From Zoogloeaceae bacterium (GTDB taxonomy: Bacteria; Pseudomonadota; Gammaproteobacteria; Burkholderiales; Rhodocyclaceae), in the NCBI GenBank assembly GCA_031267345.1, contig JAIRZG010000124.1, positions 1 to 19,486 on the forward strand: 19,486 bases of DNA. Reading direction: 5' to 3'. Position 1 is the first letter of the stretch. Each line of letters begins with the position of its first letter. Shown piece after piece: positions 1 to 6,492 of this stretch. A program made the position numbers and the translations under genes. The notes under the pieces are model-generated. The model worked only from the letters and a program-made list of their open reading frames with translations, was not told the origin of the DNA and ran no database searches.

Positions 1-127
1 CGTCCACGGAGGGGGTATTGGTAAAAGCGCCGTAGGCACTTCCGTTCACGTCACCCCCCGTCGTAATCAGCAGGAATTTTCCAGAGGGCGCTTCACCGTA
101 ATCGCTTCCGTTCGCGGCGCATGACAA
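1..127 (-). other. possible partial reading frame running off the left edge
   Basis: On the minus strand one frame stays open from the right side of this stretch to base 1. It contains two copies of an NGS-x-YG motif 22 residues apart (NGSDYGE and NGSAYGA). The DNA behind them is an imperfect 21-bp direct repeat, 30-50 and 96-116, with 17 of 21 bases identical. A period of exactly 22 codons would suit a repeat protein. Against this, the frame has no ATG, the only nearby start is a TTG at 125-127, and that has no spaced ribosome binding site. A plus-strand frame is also open over most of the same bases. It may be the end of a gene, a remnant, or chance. Confidence 0.2.
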
Positions 128-135
128 TTCTTTGC

Positions 136-161
136 GAAATGAAAAATGAAAAATGAAAAAC
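136..161. repeat. 7-bp tandem repeat (GAAAAAT)
   Basis: A shortened unit (GAAAT) is followed by GAAAAAT, GAAAAAT and GAAAAAC, giving three units in a 7-bp register. It lies about 205 bases before the MFS transporter start. Its copy number could vary by slippage, but no promoter element is obvious next to it. I see no gene between it and base 366. Confidence 0.75.
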
Positions 162-366
162 GTGGCGATTATATGCGCAAACCTGAGGAAAAAGTTACGG
201 GAACGGACAAAATTCGACGCTCCGGCCTTGGCGCACAGCGCAGGGTAATGGTTTTGGCATTCATGCGATTGCCTTGCCGCACAGCAGGCCGCAACAAATT
301 CCTGTTCGCGGGAATCCGATTTGTTACCATAGCCGCCTCTTTACGCGCAATCTTTTTCCTGTTTTT

Positions 367-1575
367 ATGAACCCTGCTTTTCCGGATCGTTTGACGGCTG
401 CCGAGCGGCGCACCGGCATCAGCCTTGCCGCCATTTTTGGCTTGCGGATGCTGGGGCTTTTCCTGATTCTGCCCGTGTTCGCGCTCCATGCAAAAGACAT
501 TGAAGGCGGCGACAATCTGCTGCTGGTCGGGTTGGCGCTGGGCGCGTATGGCGGGACGCAGGCCTGCCTGCAAATCGCCTGGGGCGCGGCCTCTGACCAT
601 CTGGGCAGAAAGCCGGTGATCATCGTCGGCCTTCTGCTTTTTGCCCTGGGCAGCTTCATGGCGGCGCTGGCGCCGGATATGTACTGGATGATCGCCGGAC
701 GGGTGATTCAGGGCGCGGGCGCGATTTCCGCCGCCGTCACGGCGCTGGCGGCTGATCTGACGCGCGAGGAATGCCGCGCCCGCGTGATGGGCATGATTGG
801 CGCGTCCATCGGTCTGGTGTTCGCGGTCTCGATGGTCGCCGCACCGCTGCTCTTTGACAGGATCGGCATGAGCGGCATTTTCTGGCTCACCGGAATTCTG
901 GCGCTGCTGGCGATTGTCGTTCTGATCCGCGTTGTCCCCGCCGCGCCGCCGCCGGTCTCCGGCTCGCCCGTGCCGATCTCCGCCGTGCTGTATGAACCGC
1001 AACTCCTGCGGCTCAATTTTGGCGTCTTTGTCCTGCACCTGACGCAAATGGCGCTCTGGGTGCTGGTTCCCACACTGCTGGTGGAAGTCGGCGGTTTGCC
1101 GGGCGGCGCGCACTGGAAAGTCTATCTGCCCGCCGTGCTGCTCTCCTTCACCCTGATGACGCCCGCCATTATCATCGCCGAAAAAAGGGGACGCATGAAA
1201 ACCGTCCTTATCGGCGCGGTCGCCCTGCTGACGATGACGCTGGCCGGATTCTGCCTTGCGGGCGACAATCTGGCGACGCTCTTTTTGTGGCTCACGCTCT
1301 TTTTTGTCGCGTTCAACACTCTGGAAGCCCTCCAGCCCTCGCTCATTTCCCGCATCGCGCCACCGCACGCCAAGGGCAAGGCGCTGGGCGTCTACAATAC
1401 GCTACAGGCGTTGGGCCTGTTCGTCGGCGGCATTGTGGGCGGCGCGCTGGCGGAGCGTCTGGGCAACCGCGCGGTTTTTCTTTTTTGCGCGCTGGCGGTT
1501 ATCCTCTGGCTGGCGCTGGCCTGCGGCCTTCATCCGCCGCCGCGTCGCGGCGTCCTGCAAAACGCAACGACCTGA
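367..1575 (+). CDS. major facilitator superfamily transporter, YajR-like
   Basis: A 402-residue inner-membrane protein with about twelve hydrophobic segments, typical of an MFS drug or solute exporter. The loop between helices 2 and 3 carries the MFS signature, GAASDHLGRKP, at residues 73-83. The N-terminal sequence (RTGISLAAIFGLRMLGLFLILPVFAL) resembles YajR-type transporters. YajR of E. coli also has a C-terminal cytoplasmic YAM domain; here the protein ends shortly after the last helix, so that domain is absent. I chose the ATG at 367 because the family aligns from about there. A TTG at 274 would add 31 residues that do not look like transporter sequence. No clear Shine-Dalgarno precedes the ATG. 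ssb follows after 66 bp in the same direction, an order seen in other betaproteobacteria. The substrate cannot be predicted. Confidence 0.88.
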   Translation: MNPAFPDRLTAAERRTGISLAAIFGLRMLGLFLILPVFALHAKDIEGGDNLLLVGLALGAYGGTQACLQIAWGAASDHLGRKPVIIVGLLLFALGSFMAALAPDMYWMIAGRVIQGAGAISAAVTALAADLTREECRARVMGMIGASIGLVFAVSMVAAPLLFDRIGMSGIFWLTGILALLAIVVLIRVVPAAPPPVSGSPVPISAVLYEPQLLRLNFGVFVLHLTQMALWVLVPTLLVEVGGLPGGAHWKVYLPAVLLSFTLMTPAIIIAEKRGRMKTVLIGAVALLTMTLAGFCLAGDNLATLFLWLTLFFVAFNTLEALQPSLISRIAPPHAKGKALGVYNTLQALGLFVGGIVGGALAERLGNRAVFLFCALAVILWLALACGLHPPPRRGVLQNATT

Positions 1576-1641
1576 CCACAAAGCCGGAAACGTTTTTTCG
1601 CTTTATCATCACCCTGTTTATTTCATCAAGGAGAAGCATTC

Positions 1642-2124
1642 ATGGCATCCGTTAACAAAGTCATCCTCATCGGCAATCTGGGACGCGACCCGGAATCCCG
1701 CTACAGCGCCAGCGGCGACGCCATGTGCAATATCACGATCGCCACGACCGACACCTGGAAGGACAAACAGAGCGGCGAAAAAAAAGAGGCGACCGAATGG
1801 CATCGCGTCACTTTTTTTGGTCGTCTGGCCGAGATCGTCGGTCAATACCTGAAAAAGGGTTCGCAGGTTTACGTGGAAGGCAGTCTGCGTACCCGCAAGT
1901 GGACCGACAAGGAAGGTCATGAACGCTACACTACGGAAATTCGCGCCGACGAAATGAAAATGCTGGGACGCCGCGAAGGCTCAGGCGATTCCGGCGGCGA
2001 CGCCTACGGTAGCGGTAACGCGCCCGCCAGTCGCCCCGCCGCGCCGGACTACGCGCCCGCCGCGCCCGCCAGCCAGAAAAAACCGGCTTTCGACGATCTC
2101 GGCGACGACGATATTCCGTTCTGA
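1642..2124 (+). CDS. ssb: single-stranded DNA-binding protein
   Basis: A 160-residue SSB that coats single-stranded DNA during replication, repair and recombination, normally as a tetramer. The OB fold spans residues 1-110 and begins MASVNKVILIGNLGRDPE. The aromatic DNA-stacking residues W39, W53, F59 and W87 sit one position before W40, W54, F60 and W88 of E. coli SSB. A flexible Gly/Pro/Ala linker follows. The protein ends in the acidic tip FDDLGDDDIPF, which recruits partner proteins. The start is fixed by a good ribosome binding site, AAGGAG at 1628-1633, eight bases before the ATG. The length is slightly shorter than the 178 residues of E. coli SSB, and the difference is in the linker. 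Nothing is abnormal. Confidence 0.97.
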   Translation: MASVNKVILIGNLGRDPESRYSASGDAMCNITIATTDTWKDKQSGEKKEATEWHRVTFFGRLAEIVGQYLKKGSQVYVEGSLRTRKWTDKEGHERYTTEIRADEMKMLGRREGSGDSGGDAYGSGNAPASRPAAPDYAPAAPASQKKPAFDDLGDDDIPF

Positions 2125-2196
2125 TCGCGCGTTGTTCCGGTATTGTCGGACGAACTCGGCTACTATACGGGTTGTCCTCACAAACAGGAGCTGAAA

Positions 2197-2718
2197 ATGA
2201 CGACATCGACACCCGACCCAATGGAATTTGTCCGCCAATTGTGGGGCAAACTGGGATTCACCCTGCCCGGCATGGTAACGCCGACCTTCAGTCAACCCGA
2301 CCTGGAAAAAAACATTACCGATCTCAAGGCGGTGGAAGGCTGGTTACGCACGAATCTCGCCATGCTGCAAATGACCATTCAGGGTCTGGAAATGCAGAAA
2401 ACCACTTTATCCACAGTAGAAGCCGTGGGCAAAATCATGCGCCAGCCGGAAGAGCAAAACGCCGCCGGAATTCCTGGCGTAACGGATGAAACCCAGGCTT
2501 CCATCGGTGAAACGCTGCAACGCGCGACCCTGTGGCCGTTCAACATGATGCAGCAGGTGCAGGAAGGCTTGCAAAAGCATCTGGAAGACGAAGTGAAAGC
2601 CGCCGCCGACCGCGCCAGCGCAGCGGTTGATCGCGCCAGAGCCGCCACTGCCGCCGCAGCGACTGCCGCCGCGCCGAAAAAGCCCGCCGCCAAACCCGCG
2701 AAAAAGACGGGAAGCTGA
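2197..2718 (+). CDS. phaM: PhaM-family polyhydroxyalkanoate granule-associated protein
   Basis: A 173-residue protein of the PhaM type. In Cupriavidus necator PhaM binds PHB granules, activates the synthase PhaC and tethers granules to the nucleoid. The N-terminal part (PDPMEFVRQLWGKLGFTLPG) and the following helix (DLKAVEGWLRTNLAMLQMTI) match what I recall of this family. The C-terminal 45 residues are Ala/Lys/Pro-rich with repeated PAKK- and AKP-like motifs, a histone-like DNA-binding tail. The start is the ATG at 2197, with AGGAG at 2186-2190 six bases upstream. An in-frame upstream start would give a poor leader containing this binding site. TATACG at 2164-2169 could be a -10 box, so the gene may have its own promoter. 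It ends just before a strong terminator. The name rests on remembered family features rather than an alignment. Confidence 0.75.
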   Translation: MTTSTPDPMEFVRQLWGKLGFTLPGMVTPTFSQPDLEKNITDLKAVEGWLRTNLAMLQMTIQGLEMQKTTLSTVEAVGKIMRQPEEQNAAGIPGVTDETQASIGETLQRATLWPFNMMQQVQEGLQKHLEDEVKAAADRASAAVDRARAATAAAATAAAPKKPAAKPAKKTGS

Positions 2719-2740
2719 AAACCGCATTGCCGTCGCAACA

Positions 2741-2771
2741 AAAACGCCTCCCGACAACGGAGGCGTTTTTT
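2741..2771. terminator. bidirectional rho-independent terminator between phaM and glmU
   Basis: An 8-bp stem, ACGCCTCC (2744-2751) with GGAGGCGT (2759-2766), has a run of A on the left and six T (2766-2771) on the right. It can therefore terminate phaM transcripts rightwards and glmU transcripts leftwards. It lies 25 bases after the phaM stop and 15 bases beyond the glmU stop. Confidence 0.92.
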
Positions 2772-2786
2772 CATGGCGGACGGTAT

Positions 2787-4154
2787 TTATTCGGCAGGTT
2801 TTTTCACCGGACGCTTCCAGCCCGCGATGACGTTCTGGCGGGCGCGCGAGACCACAAGGGCGTCGGCGGGCGCATCGCGGGTGAGCGTGGCGCCCGCGCC
2901 GATGGTCGCGCCTTTGCCCACGCGCACTGGCGCGATCAGTTGGCTGTCCGAACCGACGAACACATCATCCTCGATGACGGTCTTGAATTTGTTGGCGCCA
3001 TCATAATTGCAGGTGATGACGCCCGCGCCGATGTTTACCCGCGCGCCGACTTCGGCGTCGCCAATGTAAGCGAGGTGATTGGCCTTGGAATCCACGCCGA
3101 TGCGACTGTTTTTGATTTCCACAAAATTGCCGACATGCGCGCCCGCCGCCAGTTCCGCTCCCGGACGCAGGCGGGCGTAAGGGCCGACCACGCTGTTCGC
3201 GCCCACCTGCGCGCCATCGATGTGGGTAAACGCCGCCAACCGCGCGCCCGCCGCGATGCGGGCATTGCGGATGACGCAATAGGGACCGACCTCCACGTCT
3301 TCTTCCAGCCGCACCTCGCCACTGAAGACGCAGCCCACATCGATGCTGACTTCCCGTCCGCAGGTGAGACGCCCACGGATGTCGATACGCGCCGGATCGG
3401 CAAGGTGAACGCCCAGCAGCAACAAGGCCTCCGCCAACTGGTATTGATAGACGCGCTCCAGCGCGGCCAGTTGCAGCTTGTTGTTGACCCCTTCCACTTC
3501 CCAGGCGGCGGCAGGATGCGCAGTATGCACACGGACGCCATCGGCGACCGCGCGCGCCACCACATCGGTGAGGTAATACTCGCCCTGGGCGTTTTCGTTG
3601 TTCAGTCCGGCAAGCCATTCGCCCAGCACATTTTTTGGCAGCAGCATGATGCCGGTATTGATTTCCGTGATCTCGCGCTCGGTGGCAGAAGCGTCTTTTT
3701 CTTCGACGATGCCGCGCACCCCGCCTTGTTCGTCGCGCACGACGCGCCCGTACCCTTGCGGCTGATCGAGATTGACCGTAAGCAATCCCATGTCTTCGCC
3801 ACTCTGGCGCAAGAGACGTTCCAGCGTCGCCTGCTCGACCAGCGGCACATCGCCGTAAAGCACCAGCGTAGGCAGGGCGGCATCAAGCAGGGGCAACGCC
3901 TGCGCCAGCGCGTGGCCCGTGCCCAGTTGTTCGGATTGCAAGGCCCAGAGGATGTCGTCCTCCGGAAAAGCCTGACGCACGGCGTCGCCGCCATGTCCAT
4001 AGACCACCGCCAGACGGGCGGGATGGAGCTGGCGGGCGGTTTCCAGCACATGCTGCAACAGGGGTTTGCCCGCGAGCGGATGCAGCGCCTTGGGACAGGC
4101 GGAATACATGCGCTTCCCTTGTCCGGCGGCGAGAATGACGATATTGAGGCTCAT
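2787..4154 (-). CDS. glmU: bifunctional GlmU: N-acetylglucosamine-1-phosphate uridyltransferase / glucosamine-1-phosphate acetyltransferase
   Basis: A 455-residue cytoplasmic enzyme making UDP-N-acetylglucosamine for peptidoglycan and lipopolysaccharide. The N-terminal half is a nucleotidyltransferase with the signature LAAGQGKRMYS (residues 9-18) and PKALHPLAGKP. Further motifs are QLGTGHALAQA and LYGDVPL. The C-terminal half is a left-handed beta-helix of hexapeptide repeats with the acetyltransferase active-site region NHLAYIGDAEVG and NIGAGVITCNYDG. Length matches the family (E. coli 456). The start was set at the ATG at 4154 (MSLNIVILAA), as in relatives; an in-frame ATG 15 bases upstream adds MHGSR and cannot be excluded. 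No strong Shine-Dalgarno is visible. The gap to the upstream winged-helix gene is 24 bases, which suggests one transcript. glmS is not in the window. Confidence 0.97.
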   Translation of the reverse strand: MSLNIVILAAGQGKRMYSACPKALHPLAGKPLLQHVLETARQLHPARLAVVYGHGGDAVRQAFPEDDILWALQSEQLGTGHALAQALPLLDAALPTLVLYGDVPLVEQATLERLLRQSGEDMGLLTVNLDQPQGYGRVVRDEQGGVRGIVEEKDASATEREITEINTGIMLLPKNVLGEWLAGLNNENAQGEYYLTDVVARAVADGVRVHTAHPAAAWEVEGVNNKLQLAALERVYQYQLAEALLLLGVHLADPARIDIRGRLTCGREVSIDVGCVFSGEVRLEEDVEVGPYCVIRNARIAAGARLAAFTHIDGAQVGANSVVGPYARLRPGAELAAGAHVGNFVEIKNSRIGVDSKANHLAYIGDAEVGARVNIGAGVITCNYDGANKFKTVIEDDVFVGSDSQLIAPVRVGKGATIGAGATLTRDAPADALVVSRARQNVIAGWKRPVKKPAE

Positions 4155-4178
4155 GCGCGAACCATGCATGCAGAAGGC

Positions 4179-4931
4179 TTACGCCGCTTTTTTGCCATCG
4201 TCCTGACCGGAGAGGACTTCGCCGAGAATTTGCCGCCCGCGCGTGGAGATGACCCAGTGCAGCACGTTCTTGTCGCTGATGCGGGTTTCGATCAATCCCG
4301 TGCTTTTCAGGACAGTGAGACGCTGGCTGATCAGTTCGCGCCCCAGCGCGGTTTTTTCGGTCAGTGCCGCCAGATTGCCATAGACATAGCTTTCATCCGC
4401 CAGCGCGCGCAGCACCTCGATATCGTTGTAGGTCAGCATTTCACGCAGGTCGGCGTCCGGTGTTTTGTCAGCGGCGGGCGCGTTGTCGCGTGAGGTCAGG
4501 CATTGGCGCAGATAATCCTGCTCGCGCCGCAGATTTTCGATTTCCCGATACAGTTCATTGCGCAGCCGCTCGACTTCTTCCTGGTACAGCGAAGCCGGAT
4601 TTTCAAAAATCCGCCGCGCGGCCACCACATAAATCAGGCAAAAGGCGGCAAAAACAAACAGCGAGCCGGAATACGCGCGGGCGGAAGCCAGCAGGTCGCT
4701 GGAAAGCATGTTCAGAAGAAGCGGCGCGGTCAGCGCCGTCACCACGCCAAAAACCAGATAACGCCGCCAGTCCTTGCTTTCCCGACGACCATATTGACGT
4801 TCAGCCATGTAGAAATTGGCCAGCCCGCCCAACACGCCCGCCGCGATCATCACCAGCAACGCCAGCAACAGTGGCAAATCAAAAAAAGCGCCCAAGGCGG
4901 AAGTCACTTCCAGAGAGGGTTGCAGTTCCAA
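4179..4931 (-). CDS. three-helix membrane protein with winged-helix domain (YEATS-associated/YLATT-like)
   Basis: A 250-residue protein with three predicted membrane helices at about residues 18-42, 58-77 and 88-107. A charged coiled coil follows at 115-143 (EEVERLRNELYREIENLRRE). The C-terminal region at about 168-241 looks like a winged helix (SQRLTVLKSTGLIETRISDKN and ISTRGRQILGEVL). The membrane part resembles the family called YEATS-associated helix-containing or YLATT proteins, in particular MIAAGVLGGLANFYM and the LFVFAAFCLIYVV helix; this is from memory. The start is probably TTG at 4929-4931, preceded by AAGGGG six bases away, because no usable ATG precedes the first helix. It lies 24 bases upstream of glmU on the same strand. 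A membrane-bound regulator or sensor is an inference; no ligand or target can be read. Confidence 0.6.
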   Translation of the reverse strand: MELQPSLEVTSALGAFFDLPLLLALLVMIAAGVLGGLANFYMAERQYGRRESKDWRRYLVFGVVTALTAPLLLNMLSSDLLASARAYSGSLFVFAAFCLIYVVAARRIFENPASLYQEEVERLRNELYREIENLRREQDYLRQCLTSRDNAPAADKTPDADLREMLTYNDIEVLRALADESYVYGNLAALTEKTALGRELISQRLTVLKSTGLIETRISDKNVLHWVISTRGRQILGEVLSGQDDGKKAA

Positions 4932-5029
4932 TTTTTTCCCCTTTTTTATGCGGATTTCAGGATTTTTCAGCGCCGCGCCGAACAGGTCGCAACCTTGGCA
5001 AAAACAAATTCCGGCAAACGATACGCCAT

Positions 5030-6034
5030 TTATGCAATATTCGCCATTTCATTTGCGCTGAAGCTGCGCGTTTCCACTGCGTCCAGATGCCGGATGAAAT
5101 CGATCAACGCCGCTGGCGGCGGCGCGACAAGGCACAGACGGCGATCTTCCTGCGGATGCGGAAAATCCATGCGCCAGGCGTGCAGCGCCATGCGATTCAG
5201 TCCTTCTTTTTGCAACGCCTTGTTGAGCGCGAAATCGCCGTATTTTTCGTCGCCCAGAATGGGAAAGCCCAGATGCGCGAGGTGCACCCGCAACTGGTGG
5301 GTGCGTCCGGTTTTCAACTGGCCTTCCAGCAGGGAAAACCGCCGCCAGCGGGCGAGGAGGCGAAAAACGCTGTGCGCGGCCTTGCCTGTCTCCGCGTCCA
5401 CGCGCACCCGCCGCTCGCCGGATTCGGTCAGGTATTTATGGAGCGGCGCCTTGACCTGTTGCGCGCAATTCATCCAGCACCCCCGGATCAGCGTCAGATA
5501 GCGTTTGTCCGCTGACTGTCCGGCGGCGCGAAACATGTCGTGCAGGGCGTTCAGCGCCGAACGTTTTTTGCCGATCAGCAACAGTCCGGAAGTTTCCTTG
5601 TCCAGCCGATGCGCGAGTTCCAGAAAACGCGCCTCCGGTCGCTGGCGGCGCAGGGTTTCGATAACGCCGAAACTCACGCCGCTGCCGCCATGCACGGCGA
5701 TGCCGACGGGTTTGTCGATAACCAGCAACGCCGCGTCTTCGTAGAGAACGGGCAGATCGATCAGGGGCGCGGGGCGCGCGCCGGGCGCCGCGCGTTCGGC
5801 GACGCGCAGGGGCGGCAGACGCAGCGTGTCGCCTGTCCGCACACGATAGTCGGCGGCGCAGCGTTTTTTGTTCACCCGCACTTCGCCACTCCGCAAGATG
5901 CGGTAGATATGGCTTTTGGGCACACCCTTGCACTGGCGGAACAGATAATTATCCAGGCGTTGTCCGGCCTCTTCGGCGGTCACTTCCTGATAGTTCACGG
6001 TCGGGGGGGTGGATTTTTTTCCTGTTTTCATCAT
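5030..6034 (-). CDS. rluC: 23S rRNA pseudouridine synthase, RluC family
   Basis: A 334-residue enzyme that converts selected uridines in 23S rRNA to pseudouridine; E. coli RluC acts at 955, 2504 and 2580. An S4 RNA-binding domain occupies residues 18-75 (AGQRLDNYLFRQCKGVPKSHIYRILRSGEVRVN). The catalytic domain follows, with HRLDKETSG at 142-150 and catalytic Asp145. The KTGRTHQLRVHLAHLG motif and GDEKYGD are also present. Two adjacent ATGs, at 6034 and 6031, can start it, giving MMKTGKK or MKTGKK. Neither has a Shine-Dalgarno, and a -10 box lies only six bases upstream, so the mRNA may be almost leaderless. It is divergent from rne, an arrangement common in proteobacteria. Confidence 0.93.
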   Translation of the reverse strand: MMKTGKKSTPPTVNYQEVTAEEAGQRLDNYLFRQCKGVPKSHIYRILRSGEVRVNKKRCAADYRVRTGDTLRLPPLRVAERAAPGARPAPLIDLPVLYEDAALLVIDKPVGIAVHGGSGVSFGVIETLRRQRPEARFLELAHRLDKETSGLLLIGKKRSALNALHDMFRAAGQSADKRYLTLIRGCWMNCAQQVKAPLHKYLTESGERRVRVDAETGKAAHSVFRLLARWRRFSLLEGQLKTGRTHQLRVHLAHLGFPILGDEKYGDFALNKALQKEGLNRMALHAWRMDFPHPQEDRRLCLVAPPPAALIDFIRHLDAVETRSFSANEMANIA

Positions 6035-6039
6035 TTTGC

Positions 6040-6067
6040 ACTATACTGCTCACCGATTTTGCGTCAC
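6040..6067 (-). promoter_or_regulatory. candidate rluC promoter giving a near-leaderless mRNA
   Basis: On the minus strand GTGACG (6062-6067) and TATAGT (6040-6045) are separated by 16 bases and fit sigma-70 reasonably well. Transcription would begin around 6032-6034, on or within a base or two of the rluC start codon. Confidence 0.4.
6042..6047 (+). promoter_or_regulatory. candidate -10 box for the rne leader
   Basis: TATACT on the plus strand overlaps the rluC TATAGT box on the opposite strand, because the sequence here is partly palindromic. No good -35 is visible; TTCCTG or TTTCCT lies at roughly the right distance. Transcription would start near 6054 and give an rne leader of about 440 nt, comparable in scale to the long rne leader of E. 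coli. Confidence 0.3.
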
Positions 6068-6182
6068 GGACGGCGAGAGACGCCGCGCCATCAGACCGAG
6101 CAGCCGCTGTGTTTATCCTGCCCGAAACCGGAACGGAGCAACAACCGCCTGTCGGTATGCCCGACCTCTTGCGAGTACTGAC

Positions 6183-6202
6183 CGCCTGTGAAGGCGTTTT
6201 TT
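6183..6202 (+). terminator. terminator-like hairpin 1 in the rne leader
   Basis: CGCCT (6183-6187), a GTGA tetraloop and AGGCG (6192-6196) form a short GC-rich stem followed directly by six T. The stem is only 5 bp, so termination could be partial. Confidence 0.6.
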
Positions 6203-6342
6203 CCGGCACATTCATTTTGCGCCGGACAAGCCGGACTTATATCGTCACGCAAATCAACCTGGTTAAGTTCGCTCACCAGAAGTAGCGATACTACCCGATT
6301 CGCGCATCGCACACATCCGCGAACACCCATGCAGAATTCATC

Positions 6343-6374
6343 GCCGGAAGCCTTTCGACGCTTCCGGCTTTTTT
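6343..6374 (+). terminator. terminator-like hairpin 2 in the rne leader
   Basis: GCCGGAAGC (6343-6351) and GCTTCCGGC (6360-6368) form a perfect 9-bp stem with an 8-base loop and six T at 6369-6374. It has every mark of an intrinsic terminator, yet sits 118 bases upstream of the rne start codon in the same direction. Confidence 0.85.
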
Positions 6375-6492
6375 GGAAAAGCTGACATTTTTTTCAAACT
6401 GGCGCGGCACACATGACTTTATCGCTAACCTGACCCGTCCGCCTCACCCTCTGCGTGGGTGCTTCGCCCTGCCATGCGCCGGAGCACACCAC

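Larger units (their letters stand above)
6054..6492 (+). promoter_or_regulatory. long structured 5' leader of rne
   Basis: There is no convincing gene in this stretch. It holds a series of hairpins: GTCGG/CCGAC (6151-6165), a terminator-like hairpin (6183-6202), CCGGC/GCCGG (6203-6225), CTGGT/ACCAG (6259-6279), GTAG/CTAC (6282-6294) and a second, stronger terminator (6343-6374). E. coli RNase E controls its own mRNA through a structured leader (rne5), and pseudomonads have another element there (rne-II), so a regulatory leader is expected. The two U-tract hairpins before the start codon are not part of that textbook picture. Alternatively the left part is a separate small RNA and rne has a promoter after 6374. 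Confidence 0.5.

Noticed and set aside
274..366. Upstream TTG start for the MFS transporter
   Set aside because: The added 31 residues contain no family sequence and there is no ribosome binding site.
169..1368. Long minus-strand open frame opposite the MFS gene
   Set aside because: Its product is rich in Arg, Gln, His and Gly without domain character, as expected for the antisense frame of a GC-rich gene; the plus strand encodes a clear transporter.
2727..4493. 588-codon plus-strand frame opposite glmU
   Set aside because: It covers glmU and part of the winged-helix gene in antisense, has no ribosome binding site and no recognisable domain.
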